A stretch of DNA of 19,603 nt from WJMT01 sp964599635 (GCA_964599635.1 CAZRGM010000037.1:1-19603), one strand, 5' to 3'; shown: positions 7,632 through 15,899, numbered from the stretch's first letter. A program made the numbers and translations. The notes: a model not told the origin generated them from the letters alone.

Positions 7632-8226
7632 TTTTTCCCTCGCTTGGGAGTTGGCCTTTTTGTTTTATCTCTTTCAATCTTTCAAGAGATAGATTAACGA
7701 TATCCAGAACCTTTTCGGATGAGATGGTCGCTCCTGTGATGGCATTGACTTCTGAAGGGGGTAATTTTTCAAAAGAATCCACAGCTGGCTTGCGCAGCGA
7801 AAGCTTTTCTTCACAGCTTCTATCTTTCCAGAATCTGAGGAAAGTTTTTTCATCAGTGATTTTTGCTCCCAGGCCAGGAGTTTCTTTCTGATCGAGGATG
7901 GTCAATTCTTTTATTTTTGATAGAGAGGGATCAGTTCCATACATGAGGGTGATCACATCCTGAAATCCAGAACCTGAGGCATAGACCGCAAATCCCACTG
8001 TATTTTTATTTTCGTCCTGGCTCTCATAAACGGTCAGAGAATTGTCTTCATAGATTTTATGGCTTGTTTTTGTTTCGGGGAGGACTTCATTGATGGCCGT
8101 TTGGATTTCGAGCTGGCGATTCATTTCTATTCGCCCTTTGGTCAAAGCCCCCACCAATGCAAGAAAACTTCCAGAGAGCAGCCCCACCACGGTGAGCACC
8201 AAAATCATTCTGGCAGAAAGGCTCAT
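7621..8226 (-). CDS. rnfG: Rnf complex flavoprotein subunit RnfG
   Basis: This 201-residue subunit has one N-terminal membrane helix (residues 7-28) and an FMN-binding domain that would face outside the cytoplasm. The flavinylation motif is ITGATISS, with T167 as the predicted residue for covalent FMN attachment through phosphate. ETPGLGAKI around residue 115 is the other hallmark of the domain. Attachment needs the flavin transferase ApbE, which is not encoded in this window. The ATG overlaps the rnfD stop by four bases. Confidence 0.94.
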   Translation of the reverse strand: MSLSARMILVLTVVGLLSGSFLALVGALTKGRIEMNRQLEIQTAINEVLPETKTSHKIYEDNSLTVYESQDENKNTVGFAVYASGSGFQDVITLMYGTDPSLSKIKELTILDQKETPGLGAKITDEKTFLRFWKDRSCEEKLSLRKPAVDSFEKLPPSEVNAITGATISSEKVLDIVNLSLERLKEIKQKGQLPSEGKNVK

Positions 8227-9197
8227 TTACCTCTCCTTTCTCCCAGGATACGGGGCCGAGTGTATCTATTGATGAGAGGAACAAATGTATTCACAAACAA
8301 AATAGAAAACATAACTCCTTCAGAGAAACCGCCAAAGAGTCTTATGAGCCCGATGAGAAATCCTATCCCCAGAGCATAAATCCAGGATCCAAGATGAGTT
8401 ATGGGGGAAGTGACCATATCGGTTGCCATGAAGAAAGCCCCTATCATGAGCCCTCCCGCAAGAATGTGGAACAGAGGGGAAGCATATTTATCCGGGCCTG
8501 CTGCCCAAAAAATCCCTGTAAAAACCACCAGTGGACTGATGATTCCGACAGGAATTCGCCAGTCTATGACCCGACGGCAGAGTAAGATGATGGCTCCCAG
8601 CAGAAGGGCTGCTGCCGATGTTTCTCCCAGGCAGCCTCCAATATTTCCCCAAAAGAGATCTTTGATAGAAGTCAGGGTTCCTTCAGTTAAGGTACTCTGA
8701 AATTTAAGAATTCCGAGAGGAGTAGCATAAGTGGCGGTATCTACCTGAAGAGTAGCCGGGGGGATCCAGGTAGTCATAGCGACAGGAAATGCAACTTGTA
8801 AAAAAGCCCTCCCCACAAGAGCAGGATTGAAGATATTATAACCTAATCCCCCAAATACCTGTTTGCCCAAAGTGATGGCTATGACTGAGCCGATGATAAC
8901 AAGATCAAGAGAAAGTGAGGGGGGGAGAGTCATCGCAAGGAGCAAGCCGGTGATAACAGCTGACCCATCCCATAAAGATCGGAGGTCCTTTTTCCTGACC
9001 TTTAAAAAGAGAGCTTCTGTGATCAAGCATGTGACCACAGCAGCTATGTATATGGATACAGCTTTCAGCCTAAAAAGATAAATAGAGGCAGTCACTGCAG
9101 GGATTAGACTTAGGATGACTGTATACATAATTTTTGATACAGAATCTTTGTCTCTAAAATGCGGAGATGATTTTAAAATAAATTTGTTTTCTTCCAT
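8223..9197 (-). CDS. rnfD: Rnf complex membrane flavoprotein subunit RnfD
   Basis: This 324-residue integral membrane protein of the RnfD/NqrB family has about nine to ten hydrophobic helices. It begins with the typical SSPHFRDKDSVSKIMY segment. GGLGYNIFNPALVGRAF near residue 116 is a strong family signature. The segment TATYATPLG holds T159 at the place where the family carries covalently bound FMN, although the glycine of the usual GAT form is replaced by tyrosine. The start shares one base with the rnfC stop, and the stop overlaps the rnfG start. Confidence 0.95.
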   Translation of the reverse strand: MEENKFILKSSPHFRDKDSVSKIMYTVILSLIPAVTASIYLFRLKAVSIYIAAVVTCLITEALFLKVRKKDLRSLWDGSAVITGLLLAMTLPPSLSLDLVIIGSVIAITLGKQVFGGLGYNIFNPALVGRAFLQVAFPVAMTTWIPPATLQVDTATYATPLGILKFQSTLTEGTLTSIKDLFWGNIGGCLGETSAAALLLGAIILLCRRVIDWRIPVGIISPLVVFTGIFWAAGPDKYASPLFHILAGGLMIGAFFMATDMVTSPITHLGSWIYALGIGFLIGLIRLFGGFSEGVMFSILFVNTFVPLINRYTRPRILGERRGK

Positions 9198-10516
9198 CAG
9201 CTTTTATTTTTCCGTTTGATACTTGCAACGGTGTTTTTTCCCAGCCGTATCCAGTGGACCAGAGGAATCTTTGACGGACAAATATATTGGCAGCATCCAC
9301 ATTCCACACAATCAAGGACTCCCCATTTTTCCGCCTCTTCGTAAAGTCCATGTTTGGAATAATTCATGAGCCTGGTTGGGACGAGACCCATGGGGCAGTG
9401 ATCCACACAACGCCCGCAGCTTATGCAGGGAGATTCCCTGGGAAGGCCGTCTTCTTTCCAAGCCACCAGTCCTGATGTCCCTTTAATAACAGGGGTGTCA
9501 AGATTCCATTGGGGAATGCCCATCATAGGGCCGCCCATGACAAGCAAATTGGTTCCTTCTTTGAACCCTCCACAATATTCGATAACGCTGCTCAATGGAG
9601 TGCCTAACCGAATGAGCAGATTTTTATTTTCTTTGATTCCTGGGCCGGCAACGGTCACCGCTCTTTCAAATAAGGGTTTTCCGGATGATACGGCATCCCA
9701 TACGGCTTTGACGGTTCCGATATTTTGGACCACGACACCCACATCAAATGGAAGGCCTCCTCGGGGGACTTCACGCTTCAGAAGGGCATAGATCAGGTTT
9801 TTTTCTGCACCCTGAGGGTACTTGGTTTTAAGGAGAGTTGCCTCTCCATGGAAGCCGTTCATTTTTTGTTTAAAAAGTTCAAAAGCCTCTGATTTATTGT
9901 CTTCAATCCCGATAATGATCCGTCGGGCTTTTGTTGCTATCCGAATTATTTCTGCCCCATTGATAATCTCTTCGGTATGTTCAAGCATCAATCTATAATC
10001 AGATGTCAGCATGGGTTCGCATTCACATCCATTGATTATGACCGTGTCAATGGGTTTTCCTTTTGGAGGGGATAGTTTGACGGCAGTCGGAAAAGCCGCT
10101 CCGCCCAAGCCCACGATGCCAGCCTCTTTCACTCTGCTGCGAATCTCTTCAGGTGTTAACGAAAAAGGATCTTCTGCTCCCTTGAGGTCTGGATGGAGGG
10201 TGTCGTTGCCGTTATTGAGAATGGTAATAGTCTGAACTAAAGAGCCAAGAGGATGAGGATGATCTCTTATAAAGAGAACTTTGCCGGAGACGCTGGAATG
10301 AACAGCTGCGGAAAAAAGTTCTTTGCTTTCTCCAATTTTTTGCCCGAGCAGGACTTCCTCCCCTTTTTCGACAAGAGGCTCAGCCGGCTTCCCGAAATGC
10401 TGAATGAGAGGGATAAAGACTTTGTTTGGAGGTTCAAGTTTTTCGAGTTTCTTGTTTGCGGTATAATTTTTATATTCAGGAGGGTGAACGCCTCGAGGGA
10501 ATGTGCGTTTTCTCAT
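9197..10516 (-). CDS. rnfC: Rnf complex NADH-binding subunit RnfC
   Basis: This 439-residue peripheral subunit exchanges electrons with NAD(H). The N-terminal barrel-sandwich region is followed by GIVGLGGAAFPTAVKL, where NADH and FMN bind in the NuoF-like fold, then GCECEPMLTSDYRLM. Two [4Fe-4S] motifs close the protein: CISCGRCVDHCP from residue 364 and CVECGCCQYICP from residue 403. The long glycine-rich C-terminal extension of E. coli RsxC is absent, as in other anaerobes. This is the first gene of the minus-strand operon. The ATG at 10516 has only a weak purine-rich ribosome site (AAGAAAG). Confidence 0.95.
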   Translation of the reverse strand: MRKRTFPRGVHPPEYKNYTANKKLEKLEPPNKVFIPLIQHFGKPAEPLVEKGEEVLLGQKIGESKELFSAAVHSSVSGKVLFIRDHPHPLGSLVQTITILNNGNDTLHPDLKGAEDPFSLTPEEIRSRVKEAGIVGLGGAAFPTAVKLSPPKGKPIDTVIINGCECEPMLTSDYRLMLEHTEEIINGAEIIRIATKARRIIIGIEDNKSEAFELFKQKMNGFHGEATLLKTKYPQGAEKNLIYALLKREVPRGGLPFDVGVVVQNIGTVKAVWDAVSSGKPLFERAVTVAGPGIKENKNLLIRLGTPLSSVIEYCGGFKEGTNLLVMGGPMMGIPQWNLDTPVIKGTSGLVAWKEDGLPRESPCISCGRCVDHCPMGLVPTRLMNYSKHGLYEEAEKWGVLDCVECGCCQYICPSKIPLVHWIRLGKNTVASIKRKNKS

Positions 10517-10551
10517 GAGTCAGCTTTCTTCATCTCCAAAATTAAGTATAA

Positions 10552-10581
10552 AGTTTATTAATTATTAGTCGTTCTTGTCAA
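10552..10581 (-). promoter_or_regulatory. Candidate promoter for the rnf operon
   Basis: Reading the minus strand, a perfect -35 box TTGACA (10581-10576) is followed after 18 bases by TAAACT (10557-10552), a four-of-six match to the -10 consensus. The next hexamer downstream, TATACT (10550-10545), is a better -10 box but lies too far from this -35. Either would drive the operon that starts at 10516. No known operator or riboswitch structure is visible between here and the start codon. Confidence 0.4.
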
Positions 10582-10592
10582 TATAAAATATC

Positions 10593-10764
10593 GGGTTTGC
10601 TGTGGGTGAAGAAATTCGCTGAGTTATGGCCGGGGGGAGAATAACGATTAAAAATTAGGATAAGAACGAGGGGAAGGTTCCCAATAATAGTTCCCAAAAA
10701 AACCTTGCATATTCCTGAAAATAAAATAATAATTAACATAGCCTAGATTATTAGCAAGTAAGGT
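10593..10764 (+). repeat. Decayed copy of the dispersed element
   Basis: Most of the gap between rnfC and the GNAT gene aligns imperfectly with the element at 19369-19603. The best part is 10674-10741 against 19508-19575: AAGGTTCCC against AATGTTCCG, a shared A-run, TTGCA against ATGCA, then CTGAAAAT and AAATAATAAT in the same order. Further left, GAAG, CGCTGAG and ACGATT line up with GAAG, CCGTGAG and GCGATT, while the hairpin appears deleted. The ORF is destroyed. By-eye alignment of AT-rich DNA can mislead, so confidence is moderate. Confidence 0.5.
10705..10733 (+). promoter_or_regulatory. Possible promoter for the GNAT gene
   Basis: TTGCAT (10705-10710) and AATAAT (10728-10733) are separated by 17 bases and match the -35 and -10 consensus at four and five positions. 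The site lies inside the decayed repeat copy, and the gene starts 67 bases downstream of the -10. The region is AT-rich, so chance matches are likely. Confidence 0.3.
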
Positions 10765-10800
10765 AAAATAGGGAAAAAACATAATGGAGAAGAGATAACA

Positions 10801-11925
10801 ATGGCAGTCGATATTAAAGAAGTTAAGGGGAGAAAGGACTTAAAAAAGTTCATATATCTTCCCGAGAAGATTCATGCAGCGCATGAGAGATGGGTTCATC
10901 CCATTTATATAGATGAATGGAAATATTTTTCTCCTCAGAAGAATCGGGCCTTTTCTTACTGTGATACAGTGATTTGCCTTGCCACCAAGGATCACAAATG
11001 TTCAGGCAGGATTATGGGCATTATCAATAGGCGTTACAATGAGTACAGGAATGAAAAAACAGCACGGTTTGGTTACTTAGAGAGTTATAAAGATAAAGAA
11101 GTGGTCGAAGCTTTATTGAAGTACGTGGAAAACTGGGCTCGGGATCACGGCATGAAGAAGCTTGTCGGTCCTTACGGTTTTACAGATCAAGATCCGGAAG
11201 GATTTCTTATCGAAGGATTCGAAAGTTCTGTTACGATTCCCAATTATTACAATTTTGAATGGATGCCGGATTTTGTGGAGGAATTGGGATACAAGAAGGG
11301 CATGGATTATGTAGTCTATGAAATCAAAGTTCCGGATGAGATTCCTGATTTTTATAAAAAGATAAACGAGAGGATAAAGAGAAAAGGGGATTTAGAGATA
11401 TTAGAATTTGAAAAAAGGAAAGAACTCAAGCCTTGGATTAAGCCGATACTGCATTTGATGAATGAATGCTATACAAAGACCAATATTTATGGCTATACTC
11501 CATTAGAAGAAGATGAGATGGAAGACTTAGCAAAAAAGTATCTTCCTCTTTTGAATCCCAGTTTTATCAAGGCGGTTTTGCATAAAGGGAAACCAGTTGC
11601 TTTTATTGTTGGGATGCCCAATCCCGCACAGGGAGTCAAAAAGGCAAAAGGAAGACTTTTTCCTTTTGGATTCATTAAGGTTATTCGGGAAATAAAGAAG
11701 ACCAAGCAGTTGGATCTTCTTTTGGGGGGTATTCAGGAAGAATATAGAGGCCGTGGGCTGGATGTCCTCATGGGAATTCATATGTTAAAAAGCGCACATG
11801 AGGCAAAGATGGAAGTCATTGATACCCATCATGAAATGGAAAGTAATGTCAAAGTGAGAGCAGAGATGGAAAAGATGGGAGGGAAGATATACAAACGGTT
11901 CCGGGTCTATCAAAAAAGTTTATAA
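10801..11925 (+). CDS. GNAT-like N-acetyltransferase family protein
   Basis: This 374-residue cytoplasmic protein resembles a conserved family usually annotated as GNAT N-acetyltransferase. The N-terminal half carries conserved segments such as GRIMGIINRRYNEY and GPYGFTDQDPEGFLIEGF. The C-terminal half contains EYRGRGLDVLMG, where R316-G317-R318-G319 fits the acetyl-CoA pyrophosphate-binding loop of GNAT folds. The size suggests two GNAT-like halves. Its substrate is unknown. GGAG at 10785-10788 lies 12 bases before the ATG. The gene stands alone, divergent from rnfC and convergent with polA. Confidence 0.65.
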   Translation: MAVDIKEVKGRKDLKKFIYLPEKIHAAHERWVHPIYIDEWKYFSPQKNRAFSYCDTVICLATKDHKCSGRIMGIINRRYNEYRNEKTARFGYLESYKDKEVVEALLKYVENWARDHGMKKLVGPYGFTDQDPEGFLIEGFESSVTIPNYYNFEWMPDFVEELGYKKGMDYVVYEIKVPDEIPDFYKKINERIKRKGDLEILEFEKRKELKPWIKPILHLMNECYTKTNIYGYTPLEEDEMEDLAKKYLPLLNPSFIKAVLHKGKPVAFIVGMPNPAQGVKKAKGRLFPFGFIKVIREIKKTKQLDLLLGGIQEEYRGRGLDVLMGIHMLKSAHEAKMEVIDTHHEMESNVKVRAEMEKMGGKIYKRFRVYQKSL

Positions 11926-11935
11926 TCAAGCTAAA

Positions 11936-11960
11936 ATTCAACCTGAATTATTCACGAGTC
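11936..11960 (+). repeat. Solo left end of the dispersed element
   Basis: AACCTGAATTATTCACGAGTC at 11940-11960 matches the left end of the complete element at 19348-19368 except for one base in the middle. It lies in the 39-base gap between the convergent GNAT and polA genes and ends four bases before the polA stop codon. No right end or ORF accompanies it. Confidence 0.75.
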
Positions 11961-11964
11961 CAGT

Positions 11965-14634
11965 TTATTTAGTTTCAGCCCAGTTCACGCCCCAGCTTAA
12001 ATGAACCTTGAGAGGGATTTTTAAGGGGGTGACGTTTTCCATTTTATATTTAACCATTTGTTCGATTTGTTTTTGTTCCGAATCTGGGACTTCGAACACT
12101 AATTCATCATGGACCTGGAGGACTATTTTAGAGCTCAGTTTGTTTTTTTTGATATCTTCCCATATATCCCTCATGGCCTTTTTTATAAGATCCGCAGCTG
12201 TGCCTTGGATAGGGGTGTTTAAGGCGATCCGACGGCCGGCTTGTTGAATATTTTTATTCTTGCTTTTTAATTCCGGGACAGGCCTTTTTCTCCCCAGCAT
12301 TGTCTTAGAATAGCCTTTTTCTTCAGCTGATTGGATGCAGTTTTTTTGAAAGGCCATCACTTTGGGATGTCTTTCAAAATAGAGATCCATGAATTTTTTT
12401 GCCTCAGAAGTGGATGTTTCTAACTGTTTGGCAAGTGAGAAAGGCGAAGTTCCATATATGATACTGAAATTAATAATTTTAGCCCTTCTTCGGAATTCAT
12501 CAGGAAAGAGGGAGGCCTCCCTTCCAAACACTTTGTTTGCTGTTTCTTGATGGATATCCCGATCTTTTTCGAAAACTTTGATCAATTCCAAGTCTTCAGA
12601 TAGATGGGCAAGAATTCTCAGCTCAATTTGAGAGTAATCTGCGGAGAGAAAGAGATGTCCTGGAGATGGTATGAAAGCTGAGCGAAATCGACTTCCCCAC
12701 TCTCCTCTCACAGGGATGTTTTGAAGGTTAGGAGAACTGCTGGAAAGCCTCCCAGTGGAGGCAATGGTCTGGTTATAGGAAGTATGAATTCGGGCTGAGG
12801 TTTGATCAATGAGTTTTGGCAGCGCATCCGCGTAGGTTGACTTGAGTTTGACCAGCTGCCTGTATTCAAGGATATCTTTCACAATAGGATATTTGGATGA
12901 GAGTGTTTCCAGAACATTAAAGCTTGTAGAAAACTGGCCTGTTTTTTGAGTCTTTTTTGAGCCGGGAAGGTGGAGTTTCTTAAAGAGGACTTCTCCCAGC
13001 TGCTGAGGAGAGTTGATATTGAATTTGAGGTTGCAGTATGAATATATTTTTTCCTGCAGGCGAACAATGTTTTCTTCAAGCTCCTCAGATATGGTTTTGA
13101 GCATCTCAAGGTCTATTTTGATTCCCCATATCTCCATGTCGGTCAACACCTCTATCAAAGGCAGTTCGATGTCTCGGTATAAGCGCTCAAGATTTTTTTC
13201 TTTGATTTCCTTCATTAAAACAGAACTCAACTGAAGGGCTATATCCGCATCTTCACTTGCATAACTCATGACTTGATTGATGTCCACTTTGTCTAATGTG
13301 ACCTCTTCGTTACCTTTATGGGCTATTTTTTCATAAGGGATTGTTTTGTAATGGAGGTATTTTAGTGCCAGAGAATCCAGATTGTGCTTCCCTTGGTTGG
13401 GGTTGCAGAGATAAGAAAGGATCATGGTGTCTATATCTATTCCTTCTAATGGAATCCCTTCTTTTTTAAGAACGATGCAGTCATATTTTATGTTTTGACC
13501 TATTTTTTTTATGTGGGGGTTTGAGATGATTTCAGTCAGGCGGCTTAAGGCCTTATCTACAGGTATTTGCTGGGGGACTCCTGGATAATCATGCCTTAAG
13601 GGGAGATAAAAGGCTTGATGAGGCTTGATGGAAAAGGAGATGCCTACCAGATTTGCCTTAGTGGGGTTTGGACTGGTGGTTTCGGTGTCAATAGAAACTC
13701 TTTTGGATTTTTTGATTTGAGCAATGAGATCATCTAATCTTTTTTCATCTAAAATGAGAGAATAGTGCTTGGCAGGGCTGTTGATTTTCCCTGTATATTC
13801 AGAGATCATTTTGGAAAATTCAAGTTCTTGGAGAAGAGGAATTAATTGATTGTAATCAGGATCTTTAAGGATAAAGTCATCCAGATTGAATTCAATGGGC
13901 AGATCTGTGTTTATAGAGACCAATTTGCGGCTTATATCAATATCTGGTTCGCCTTTTCTTATTTTTTCTTTGATTTTTAGATTTTTTATCTGATCAACGT
14001 GGTTGATCAGATTGTCAACGGATCCGAATGATTGGAGGAGTTTCTTGGCTGTTTTCGACCCGACGCCCTTAACTCCTGGGATATTGTCTGAAGAGTCTCC
14101 CCAGAGGGCAAGCAGGTCTTTAAATTGAGAGGGGGAGACTCCAAATTTTTCTTTAATTGTATTTTTGTCCATATAAGATTCTTTAGAAACGTTGTATATC
14201 ACCACAAAGTCATCAACAACTTGATATAAATCCTTGTCATTGGTCACGATGATGGATTGGATATTTTCCTTAGATGCTTTTTTGGCTAAAGTTCCCAGAA
14301 TATCATCTCCTTCAAATCCTTTTTTTGCGAGCACTTTTATATTGAATGCTTTGAGTAGTTTCTTTAGGACTGGGAGTTGAGGGGAAAGATCTTCAGGCAT
14401 AGGCTTTCTATAGGCTTTATAATCAGGAAAGATTTCATGGCGAAAGGTGGGACCCTTAGAGTCAAAGGCAATCCCTATATATCGGGGAGTTTCTTTTTCA
14501 ATGAGTTTGCGAACGGTTTGGATAAATCCATATATAGCATTGGTAGCGAATCCTTTGGAATTTGAAAGATTGCGGATTGCATAATAAGAACGGTAGAGGA
14601 TAGAATTTCCATCTATGAGAAATATTTTGTCCAT
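11965..14634 (-). CDS. polA: DNA polymerase I with both exonuclease domains
   Basis: From the ATG at 14634 this is an 889-residue enzyme for Okazaki fragment maturation and repair. Residues 1 to about 290 form the 5' nuclease: FLIDGNSILYRSYYA, GFEGDDILGTLA, WGDSSDNIPGVKGVG. Residues about 295-480 form the 3'-5' exonuclease, with metal ligands D316, E318, D385 and D462 and Y458 all present, so proofreading should be active, unlike in many bacterial homologues. The palm carries motif A with D666 (SADYSQIELR), motif B RRRAKIINFSIIYG, and motif C QVHDELVFEV with D843. A TTG at 14640 could add two residues, but ATG is preferred; neither has a clear ribosome site. A shortened repeat element ends 14 bases upstream of the ATG. 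Confidence 0.97.
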   Translation of the reverse strand: MDKIFLIDGNSILYRSYYAIRNLSNSKGFATNAIYGFIQTVRKLIEKETPRYIGIAFDSKGPTFRHEIFPDYKAYRKPMPEDLSPQLPVLKKLLKAFNIKVLAKKGFEGDDILGTLAKKASKENIQSIIVTNDKDLYQVVDDFVVIYNVSKESYMDKNTIKEKFGVSPSQFKDLLALWGDSSDNIPGVKGVGSKTAKKLLQSFGSVDNLINHVDQIKNLKIKEKIRKGEPDIDISRKLVSINTDLPIEFNLDDFILKDPDYNQLIPLLQELEFSKMISEYTGKINSPAKHYSLILDEKRLDDLIAQIKKSKRVSIDTETTSPNPTKANLVGISFSIKPHQAFYLPLRHDYPGVPQQIPVDKALSRLTEIISNPHIKKIGQNIKYDCIVLKKEGIPLEGIDIDTMILSYLCNPNQGKHNLDSLALKYLHYKTIPYEKIAHKGNEEVTLDKVDINQVMSYASEDADIALQLSSVLMKEIKEKNLERLYRDIELPLIEVLTDMEIWGIKIDLEMLKTISEELEENIVRLQEKIYSYCNLKFNINSPQQLGEVLFKKLHLPGSKKTQKTGQFSTSFNVLETLSSKYPIVKDILEYRQLVKLKSTYADALPKLIDQTSARIHTSYNQTIASTGRLSSSSPNLQNIPVRGEWGSRFRSAFIPSPGHLFLSADYSQIELRILAHLSEDLELIKVFEKDRDIHQETANKVFGREASLFPDEFRRRAKIINFSIIYGTSPFSLAKQLETSTSEAKKFMDLYFERHPKVMAFQKNCIQSAEEKGYSKTMLGRKRPVPELKSKNKNIQQAGRRIALNTPIQGTAADLIKKAMRDIWEDIKKNKLSSKIVLQVHDELVFEVPDSEQKQIEQMVKYKMENVTPLKIPLKVHLSWGVNWAETK

Positions 14635-14648
14635 TTTCAAGAGTATTC

Positions 14649-14772
14649 TAACCTGACTACTTCATATCTTTGACCATTCAAGCGAGCTGAATCGATATTA
14701 GGCCATACCTGCATTTCATTCAGTTTACATACTATCAAATTTATAATATCGACTCGTGAATAATTCAGGCTA
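14649..14772 (-). repeat. Short internally deleted element with both ends
   Basis: On the minus strand the segment begins with TAGCCTGAATTATTC plus ACGAGTC (14772-14751) and ends with GAAGTAGTCAGGTTA (14663-14649). These two ends are imperfect inverted repeats of each other, 12 of 15 positions. An internal stretch GCTCGCTTGAATGGTCAAA corresponds to GCTCGCCTGAAAGGTAAAA at 19457-19475 in the longer copy. The hairpin and most of the ORF are missing. The right end lies just upstream of polA, so the element makes up most of the 160-base gap before 14801. Confidence 0.65.
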
Positions 14773-14800
14773 AATGAAATGATTGAGTGTGAGCAAGGAA

Positions 14801-15106
14801 TCACAGATGATCAAACTTTCCCTTGGATATCTCTTCCAAGCATTCTCTATGCTGTTTTTCTATAATTTGTTGTATTTTTTGTTTTATATCAGGATAGTTA
14901 ATGAGGGAAGTATAGAATGATTTTCTTGAAGAAAGGATTTTCCCGGATTTAAATATAACACTTTCTACATAATGAACTTTCTGTCCTTTGTCTTCTGTTT
15001 GGATATGATAATGAGATTGTTTCCGCTTAACTTCTGAGTTGAGTCCAGCCATTTTGCCCTCTTTGGCTGAATATATTATACATTGATCCAAAGTAATTTC
15101 AAGCAT
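14801..15106 (-). CDS. Conserved-looking hypothetical protein
   Basis: I do not recognise a named family for this 101-residue protein. It is hydrophilic and has no signal peptide or membrane segment. The middle (VHYVESVIFKSGKILSSRKS) looks like beta strands, and the C-terminal half (residues about 65-95, rich in K, Q and E) looks helical and ends in GKFDHL. It is likely real because a strong AGGGGG ribosome site lies three bases before the ATG and it fills the gap between polA and the yceD operon. It is divergent from yceD and separated from polA by a repeat element. A role cannot be given. Confidence 0.65.
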   Translation of the reverse strand: MLEITLDQCIIYSAKEGKMAGLNSEVKRKQSHYHIQTEDKGQKVHYVESVIFKSGKILSSRKSFYTSLINYPDIKQKIQQIIEKQHRECLEEISKGKFDHL

Positions 15107-15127
15107 TTTCCCCCTAATGGATCGTTA

Positions 15128-15155
15128 TTGACAAAGAAAGGTGAAATGTTATAAT
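15128..15155 (+). promoter_or_regulatory. Consensus promoter of the yceD-rpmF-plsX-fab operon
   Basis: TTGACA (15128-15133) and TATAAT (15150-15155) are both perfect sigma-70-type hexamers, separated by 16 bases. Transcription would start near 15162, about 22 bases before the ATG of yceD. This placement argues against the upstream TTG codon at 15169 as start. It lies in the 77-base region between divergent genes and is the strongest promoter-like site in the window. Confidence 0.8.
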
Positions 15156-15183
15156 AAGATAACTTTTTTTGGGAAATATTATA

Positions 15184-15702
15184 ATGATTATTGACATCGA
15201 CAGACTGTCACATAAAGGACTTGAGGTGAATAGAGATTTTGAGTTTTTTAACTCTGAACTGATAGAGGAAGAAGCTGTGTTTCTTGAGCCTGTGCATACA
15301 GAGATCATGATAAAAAGAACTGGCGAAGAGGTGTTCATTACAGGAAGGATCCGGACTACCTTGAGTCTTCTATGTTGCCGCTGTCTTTCTCCGTTTGATT
15401 TTCACATAGATTCTGATTTTGATCTGGCCTATTTTCCTGAAGAAATGGAGGAAGAAAAAGAGCAGCTTGAAGCGGAGGATTTACTCAAGAACTTTTATTA
15501 CGATAAAAGTGTTGATTTAAGGAAAATCATATTGGAGCAGTTAAATCTGACTCTCCCGACTCGACCTTTGTGTTCAGAGGACTGTCCTGGCATATGTCCT
15601 GTTTGTGGACGGAACATAAGAGTCGAGGGCTGCATCTGTGATTCAGGAAGCTATGACCCCAGATTGAATAAATTAAAAACATTATTGAAAGATGGAAAAT
15701 AA
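15184..15702 (+). CDS. yceD: YceD/DUF177 family protein, cysteine-rich
   Basis: This 172-residue protein belongs to the DUF177 family (PF02620), nearly always encoded just upstream of rpmF; family members have been linked to 23S rRNA accumulation. Cysteines C64, C65 and C67 (LLCCRCL) and the C-terminal set C130, C134, C138, C141, C150 and C152 in CSEDCPGICPVCGRN and beyond suggest a zinc site, as in the C-rich branch of the family. The ATG at 15184 is chosen over a TTG at 15169, because the promoter would leave only about seven bases of leader before the TTG. Its stop codon is followed immediately by the rpmF ATG. Confidence 0.88.
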   Translation: MIIDIDRLSHKGLEVNRDFEFFNSELIEEEAVFLEPVHTEIMIKRTGEEVFITGRIRTTLSLLCCRCLSPFDFHIDSDFDLAYFPEEMEEEKEQLEAEDLLKNFYYDKSVDLRKIILEQLNLTLPTRPLCSEDCPGICPVCGRNIRVEGCICDSGSYDPRLNKLKTLLKDGK

Positions 15703-15885
15703 ATGGCTAATCCAAAAAGAAGACATTCACATTCAAGAAAAAACAAGAGAAGAGCCCACCATGCCCTGAGCATGCCGTCTCTCTCATTATGTCCTAATTG
15801 TGGAAACCCAAAGGTGCCCCACAGGGCCTGTCCTGACTGTGGGTATTATAAAGAACGCCAGGTGATTGAGGGGACTGAAGAGTAG
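15703..15885 (+). CDS. rpmF: 50S ribosomal protein L32, zinc-binding form
   Basis: This 60-residue basic ribosomal protein has the typical start MANPKRRHSHSRKNKRRAHH. A zinc ribbon is formed by C30 and C33 (CPNC) and C43 and C46 (CPDC), so this is the cysteine-containing form. It follows yceD with no gap and precedes plsX by 14 bases, the classic yceD-rpmF-plsX order linking ribosome and lipid synthesis. Confidence 0.96.
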   Translation: MANPKRRHSHSRKNKRRAHHALSMPSLSLCPNCGNPKVPHRACPDCGYYKERQVIEGTEE

Positions 15886-15899
15886 CGGCAGGAGAATTT

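Noticed and set aside
9423..9791. Plus-strand open frame of 122 codons opposite rnfC
   Set aside because: It is antisense to well-conserved rnfC coding sequence, with no family features.
15169..15183. TTG start for yceD adding five residues
   Set aside because: The consensus promoter places transcription start near 15162, leaving too little leader; the ATG at 15184 fits better.
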